NCBI GenBank assembly: GCA_003230795.1
Contig: QIGM01000052.1
Coordinates: 1 to 5,922, forward strand
Direction of reading: 5' to 3'
Length of the DNA stretch: 5,922 nt
Source: a bacterium
GTDB lineage: Bacteria; Bdellovibrionota_C; UBA2361; SZUA-149
A program made the translations under genes and the position numbers. Shown here one piece after another: positions 5,770-5,922 of the stretch. Each line of letters starts with the position of its first letter. The first letter of the stretch is position 1. Under the pieces are notes generated by a model. It saw nothing but the letters and a program-made list of their open reading frames with translations, was not told the DNA's origin and made no database searches.

Positions 5770-5922
5770 TTGCTCAAGTAGAGCGGTGAGGAATGCCTCA
5801 GAAATATGCTGTATTTGCAGGTAATTGCGCCTGCTCAATCCTTGCTGCCACTATTAAAGCCCTGCATCGTCTAGCCTTTAAGACTATATAGTCATCGTGA
5901 AAAGAAATTCCCGATAGATTGT
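5770..5922. other. Non-coding 3' end of window with small hairpins and a 12-bp palindrome
   Basis: No gene is visible here. Two small stems follow the DUF2959 stop: TGAGG/CCTCA (5787-5791 and 5796-5800, AATG loop) and GCAGG/CCTGC (5817-5821 and 5830-5834, 8-nt loop). Neither has a T-tract, so they are weak terminator candidates. The perfect palindrome GACTATATAGTC lies at 5882-5893. It contains TATAGT (5887-5892), close to a -10 box, but no matching -35 box is seen 16-18 bp upstream. It may belong to a gene beyond the right edge. Confidence 0.4.

Noticed and set aside
5787..5834. Intrinsic terminator after the DUF2959 gene
   Set aside because: The stems are only 5 bp and neither is followed by a T-tract, so they are recorded only as possible hairpins.

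Overview
The window is ordinary bacterial chromosome carrying seven protein genes, one of them cut by the left edge. I saw no mobile element, CRISPR array, tRNA or rRNA. Six of the genes are recognisable by family: a sugar phosphate isomerase/epimerase, a membrane-anchored TerB-domain protein, a YeiH/UPF0324 membrane transporter, an omega-amidase-type nitrilase, a UspA-type stress protein and a DUF2959 lipoprotein. The remaining one is a small acidic protein that I cannot name. The taxon cannot be fixed from this sequence. DUF2959 proteins occur in gammaproteobacteria and in Verrucomicrobia/Planctomycetes relatives, and the long epimerase with its 'HLQGQ' segment resembles planctomycete/verrucomicrobial sequences I remember. 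A Gram-negative bacterium, perhaps of the PVC group, is my best guess and is an inference only.

Layout: 1-1156 (-) epimerase, with its C-terminal end outside the window. Next is a gap of about 480 bp with two inverted repeats at the epimerase start and no convincing gene. 1637-1951 (+) is the small acidic protein. It converges on 2009-2539 (-), the TerB-domain protein, and the two stop codons lie in the two arms of one perfect 9-bp inverted repeat whose loop is mostly a 16-bp tandem duplication. A divergent, symmetry-rich intergenic region follows, then 2676-3680 (+), the YeiH-type transporter. That gene overlaps tail-to-tail by 24 bp with 3657-4469 (-), the omega-amidase. A divergent promoter region comes next, with a good sigma70-like promoter for 4577-5020 (+), uspA-like. 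The last gene, 5113-5769 (+), is the DUF2959 lipoprotein, followed by 153 bp with small hairpins and a 12-bp palindrome.

How the genes relate: strands alternate almost gene by gene (-, +, -, +, -, +, +), so nearly every gene must have its own promoter. Only the UspA-like gene and the DUF2959 gene could be co-transcribed (92-bp gap). I see no shared pathway. The content is housekeeping, stress and transport, and I find no evidence of a new multi-gene system. The most notable observations are the shared convergent-stop inverted repeat, the TerB protein that resembles DjlA without its J-domain, the cluster of symmetric elements before the transporter, and the unnamed acidic protein.
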